From Monosporascus cannonballus (lineage: Eukaryota > Ascomycota > Sordariomycetes > Xylariales): 64,000 nucleotides of DNA. Below, piece by piece: positions 59,460 to 64,000 of this stretch (positions within the stretch are counted from its first letter, which is position 1; each line of letters opens with the position of its first letter). The stretch covers positions 1 through 64,000 of the forward strand of contig QJNS01000184.1 of NCBI GenBank assembly GCA_004154925.1, given 5' to 3'. Below the pieces are notes generated by a model. It was not told where the DNA came from. It did no database searches and worked only from the letters and a program-made list of their open reading frames with translations. The position numbers were made by a program, and so were the translations under genes.

Positions 59460-61270
59460 TCTTCCCAAGCAACACAGCTAAGCCCAAGTCTTTCGGATAA
59501 ATCGCATATACGCTGACTCTGCAAGGTTATGTAAACGGTCGATAAAAGAGAAGATTCTCAATGTGTGTCCTCGCAGCCACCCCCAGGATATTCCGCATAA
59601 CCACTTGACACCGACCGATAGGATGCAGGTATCACCAGCAGAGGGGCGCGCGCATTCGTAATCCGACGTCCGGTGTGTGGTTTCAACTCCAGCGCATGGA
59701 TCGGCTATTGCATGTTGGATGAGGGGCCAAGTCCGAATGCTGGATGAGAGCGCGTCGCAGGTTTTACGTATTCCCGGATTCCGATCGAGTCGGCCCAATG
59801 CTCTGCGACAACGAAGGGTTATGACAGAACCGATAGTGTCGTTCCTGGGGCAGTAGTGGTGACCGTTTAGTTATCTCCACTTGGGACCTGCAGAGGAAAG
59901 AAATTTTTATTAATCCAGTGAACGAAGGCTGGACAGGGAGTTCGGGTCGAGATATTCACCTGTAAAATGGGGACTCCGCCGGAAACTGGAAGGGAAGGCG
60001 GCGAGGGCACCACAAAACACGGAGACATGAATCGAAATGGTGGGGGTCGCAGCCGAAGAAAAGAGCATTGGCCAGCGGTTGCGGCGAACCAGGCGCTACG
60101 GGACTGTTATTTGGTGCTGGGGCACGACCTCGAACTATGGTGGCTGGCTGCAGGTGGCTCAGGTTGCTGCCGGTGCTGGTCACAGGCTCCAGTCAGCCGC
60201 GGCTTCGCTGCTTCACATCCCACGAGCCGCAGACTGGCAACCTAATAACTACCCGTCTTGGTATTTTTATTGCTAGTACATACATATGCATATGGTCAGC
60301 TGCTCTTTCCTGAAGGGATGTAGCTTACGGGTTAGACGTTGTGCGCAGCCGGTATCGACCACCTTCACTTACATGAGGGCACGCTTCGGGCAGTCCTAAC
60401 ACCACAACGGCGCCAGTCTCGAATATGCAGACAGCCACCAGTGCCACGGGGGGATGATGCCATCGGTTCAATTTACCACTGCGTCCGGCGCGAATAACCG
60501 CTAGGAACCCTAGCCGTAATGTCTAAACATCCACTCTCTAGTAGCCATCTTACCCGATGCGAGCCTATGCGATGCGAGCAGTACTGCTATACCGCTCCCA
60601 CTGCCAGCATTGCTATGGGTATGAAATCTTTCTACCCACATGTAGGTTTGGTGGTTTTCTTCCTTAGCTTTCAACTATTAGGTGCTACATATATCCACCT
60701 TGCTTGCCAGGGTTTCTGGCCCGACAGGCCTTCGGAAAAGAGCGGGACGCGCAAGCCGGAGCATCGTCCCTTCGAAGGACCGAATATTGTCGGGATGGGG
60801 TGGGAGAATTGGGAATACGCCCGCCGCTCTATCGACCGACTAGTATTCTATTAAGCGAAAGTTTTCACACGGTCGTGTATATATGGAGCGCCCTAGTAGC
60901 CGCCCTATACAGACGTGAGGCTACCGCGTCGCCGCGGCAAGCACAATATGCCCCTCGTTTTAATAGCGTCAACCGTGCGTCAACTATATGTCAACCATGC
61001 ATGCCGGCCTTTGGTGTATGACGGCTTGCGCCAGCAGGCCGAGCCAGCCGCCTTGCGCCAAAGGCCGGGGGGCTTGCCCCCCCCGGCGGGGATGCCAGGT
61101 GGCGGTAATGTTGCGGCAGGTGTTGCCAAAACCTTCCTATTCGGGACGTCCAAATACGGAAATCGGTTTTAAGGGAAGCGGGATTTTCGACACAACCCTC
61201 GTTCACTACGTTCGCAAGCTCACTACGTTAAAACGAGGGCATTCAGTATGGCTTATACCAGAATAATCCC
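59460..61270. other. nuc-1 upstream region and transition to the second AT-rich block
   Basis: About 1.8 kb upstream of the nuc-1 ATG carry no believable gene; open frames on both strands near 59960-60270 overlap one another. From about 60900 a set of GC-rich palindromes appears, with a hairpin at 61064-61087 and an inverted repeat at 61196-61239, and then composition falls to AT-rich. Confidence 0.5.
61064..61239. repeat. Cluster of palindromes at the edge of the AT-rich block
   Basis: GCCGGGGGGC at 61064-61073 faces CCCCCCCCGGC at 61077-61087. CCCTCGTT at 61196-61203 faces AACGAGGG at 61232-61239, and TCACTACGTT occurs twice between them. A further 8-bp perfect inverted repeat, GCTGCGCC and GGCGCAGC, lies at 61513-61531. 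Confidence 0.6.
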
Positions 61271-64000
61271 AAAAGTACATCGCAAACTACATGCGAATTA
61301 GCAGCTTTCTAGCTTTAAAACGTCACCAATTCTCGTCATATACATTGAAAAATTTAAAACACTATGTTGGCATATAGTGTATGGCTGAAGGAATTTGGGT
61401 GCTAGAGCAACGGTGGTGTGGGTTCTCCACCTCACTATTTGTATGTACGTAGCTACCTACACTCACACTTCTCTTACCTCATCTTGATCAGGACCCCATT
61501 TTGGAGGTTGTGGCTGCGCCTGCGGCGCAGCAGCCGTAGCCACAGCTATAGCTTTTGATAAAAAAATATCTCTCAGGGGTCCAATATATCAGCTAAACTC
61601 CTTTAAGAATAATACCTACAAAAATAACAAAACCTCCAAAATAGGGCTTGATAACAAGTTGCAATTTTTTGGTTCCGTTTGGTACGTTCCTATATAAATT
61701 CGCAAAAATTATTAATATCAATTTTAATAATATGTATTAATTACAAAGCTCCCAGTATTTTAACCTATATAATTTAATGTAAAATTAAAGTCTTTATTTT
61801 TTATTATAATAATAATCTTAATTAATACGAAATAAAAAATTATTATAATAAAAAAATGGCCCAAAATTCTAATTAAAATATGTTATAACCTTTTATTCTT
61901 TTTAAACCAGTACGATTATAACATAATTTTATAAATGAAAATAATAATATATAAAGCTTAAAATTATCCGTAATAAATCCCGAAATATATTTTTTCTTAA
62001 TTAATTAAATACGGATAATATATTCGAAAATTTAAGATAAATATTTTAAATTTTTAAATATTTTGTTACAGGCTAGAGCCTATAGGGCAGCTCGGGCTTA
62101 CGGAGCGAGCTCCTTAGCCCGAGCTCACCTATATGTATATAGGGAGCAGCTACCTCGCTGGTGGCTAGCCGTTTCTCCCCTTCCCTCCTCACCCTTGAAT
62201 ATAAACCTTTGTTGGGCCGTGCCTCCGTTCAACCTACGCATTATGCTCGTCACATATTTAACTTTTTAAAATAAAACGTTTATTTTTATCCGATATTTTT
62301 ACTAGTTTTTTGCTAATATAATCGTAATTAACCTAAATGCCAATATTATATATACGGTCGATAACTTTATAAAAACTTTGCGCCGTCGGTTTATTTACCT
62401 TATATTAGGCGTTATGCTTAATAAATAAGCCCATATTTTACGAAAAAAATAAGTCGATATAATATATAATTTAATTTTCGAAAAACTTAATATTTTTTTC
62501 GTTATTAAGATAAATTTTAGGAATTTCTTAATGATTTAAACTTTTTTATTAATAACTAATTTAATTATGATTTAAATTATATTATTAATTAAACTGGCGA
62601 AAAAATAACAAACGTTTATATTAATAATTCCATATTTTATTTTTATTTTAATATTTACAAACACGAAAAAACTTAATTTAAAAATATTCGACCGTATACT
62701 TACCTAATAATATAACCATATTATTTTTATTCTTAAATAAGTATTAAGTAATTAATTTCAAATTGCCATATTAAATTTTGTTTTCGAACGACAATATAAT
62801 TTAATTATTATTAATAAATCATATTTATTATTAAAATAAAATAATTTCCGGTTTAAAGATATTAATATTTATAATTTATGCTCTATTTTTTCTACTTATA
62901 TATGTTAATTTGCAAATGTAATAATTACTAATAATACTATAAAAAATATTGCGAAATATGGCAGCTTTTATTAAATCGGCGGCCTAATTAAATATAGCTA
63001 TCAGGCGAAGGTCGGGGGTTTTAATATTAATTGTTTCAAAATCGATATTATTATTTTCTTTATATGCAGAAATTAACGTTCCAATTAAGGGTATTTAAAT
63101 TTTCTAATAATTAATATATCCGAGTTATTAAGTAATATCTCTTTAATATAGTTTAATAATTTGCGTTTTATTACTAAGATTATTATTTATGTTAATAATA
63201 GGGCGAAAATTATAAATATTCGTAACCACTTAGTTTAAAAGCTTAAACCAGTTAGGAGTAAGCGTTTTTATAAAGCGTTAATCTTCGTCTAAAATGATAT
63301 AGATTACGTTAATTTCGAATGATAATTTTTTCGACAGGCGGCGGAATCCAGGTTTTTTTGTAAAAATTACAAATTTCTCGTATAATATATTATGGTATTT
63401 GTCGGCTAGCAGGAGATGTTTTAATACCCCATATATGGAAAATTCCTTTTAATCGGAATATATATGTTTCGGAACTAAATTATCTTAAAATACAATATAT
63501 ATTTTAAAGTATTTCTAATTATTTATTAATATATATATATAATTAATTTTCTTTATATCTAATAATATCTGTATATAACGGAGTCCTGATTAACAGAAAT
63601 TAAAAAATCCTGTTAATTTTTGGATATTAATAGCCGTTCGCGTATTTGTTTTTTTTTAATACGTTAATTAATCGGTTAATCCGAGCGGCCGAACTAGTAG
63701 TTCGGCCTAAATCGTCGCAAAAAACCTAATTACGAATAAAATTTTTAAACGTTATATTAATTCTTTTATATTAATGCTAGAAATTTAAGATACGCGTACG
63801 TATGTTTTGTTCTAAGGGCGTGGCCCGGTAGAACTAGAAGAATTCGAATTTATCGTGTTCTGAAAGAGGGGATAATAACGCAACGGGCTCGGCCTGCAGC
63901 TATTGTACGTGTTGGGGTCTAGGAGTGGCAAATAGGTCCTGATCAAAATTATCGTAGTATTGATAATAAGCTATAGTTAAAGTAATTGTATATATATATA
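61271..64000. mobile_element. Second AT-rich RIP-degraded block (runs off the window)
   Basis: From about 61560 the sequence is again dominated by A and T with loss of CA and TG pairs, like the 22870-30905 block. No coding sequence survives. It contains a GC-balanced solo LTR at 62064-62255 and a second better-preserved segment at about 63800-63960. It is probably the start of a longer heterochromatic or subtelomeric-type region beyond the window. Confidence 0.75.
62064..62255 (+). mobile_element. Solo LTR with 5-bp target-site duplication
   Basis: A 192-bp GC-balanced insert begins TGTTACAGGC and ends CTCGTCACA (TG...CA with TGTTAC against GTCACA, one mismatch). It is flanked on both sides by TATTT (62059-62063 and 62256-62260). 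A TATA-like ATATAAA occurs near 62198 and an internal inverted repeat GCTCGGGCT...AGCCCGAGC at 62090-62124. The orientation is taken from the TG start and is not certain. Its surroundings are heavily RIP-mutated but it is not. Confidence 0.7.

Noticed and set aside
1..64000. CRISPR arrays, bacterial operons or integrated phage
   Set aside because: All genes are eukaryotic with spliceosomal introns, and no regularly spaced direct repeats of CRISPR type were seen.

Overview
The window is nuclear DNA from a filamentous ascomycete (Pezizomycotina), most likely a Sordariomycete. The reasons are short 50-200 bp spliceosomal introns with CTAAC-type branch sites, GC-rich exons, fungal-specific families (NUC-1, Mph1, Src1, Mex67, Nsr1), and sharply bounded AT-rich blocks with the C-to-T and G-to-A wear of repeat-induced point mutation (RIP). 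Species cannot be named from the sequence alone. I assembled 14 protein-coding genes; most needed splicing by eye from in-frame joins, splice sites and family matches. LAYOUT: 562-22640 is a gene-bearing segment: a Tpa1/Ofd1 prolyl hydroxylase, a membrane-anchored GH5 glycosidase, an 11-exon GH15 enzyme, a large F-box protein ending in a CaaX box, a divergent pair of probable TFIID subunits (a histone-fold Bromo_TP protein and TAF7), and mitochondrial ribosomal protein mL54. About 22870-30905 is an 8-kb AT-rich, RIP-degraded transposon graveyard with no usable coding sequence. From 31337 to 59459 come a complex I 12-kDa subunit, nucleolin-like Nsr1, an uncharacterised one-pass membrane protein, the DNA helicase Mph1 (FANCM family), the mRNA export receptor Mex67, a kelch-like one-pass membrane protein, the inner-nuclear-membrane protein Src1/Heh, and the phosphate-regulator bHLH factor NUC-1. 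From about 61270 to the end a second RIP-degraded block begins, containing a better-preserved solo LTR with a perfect 5-bp target duplication. FUNCTION: these are mostly unlinked housekeeping genes (transcription initiation, ribosome biogenesis, mRNA export, nuclear envelope, DNA repair, respiration, mitochondrial translation); there is no secondary-metabolite cluster, no CRISPR array and no convincing tRNA or rRNA gene. Long gene-free gaps (4562-6304, 9281-11856, 45855-49864, 59460-61270) hold only short spurious reading frames. I did not find a clear new multi-gene system. The points most worth a second look are the CaaX-tailed F-box protein, the divergent TFIID pair, two GC-AG introns, a 13-nt microexon, a two-copy inverted-repeat element (232-242 bp), and the solo LTR that appears to have landed after the surrounding DNA was mutated.
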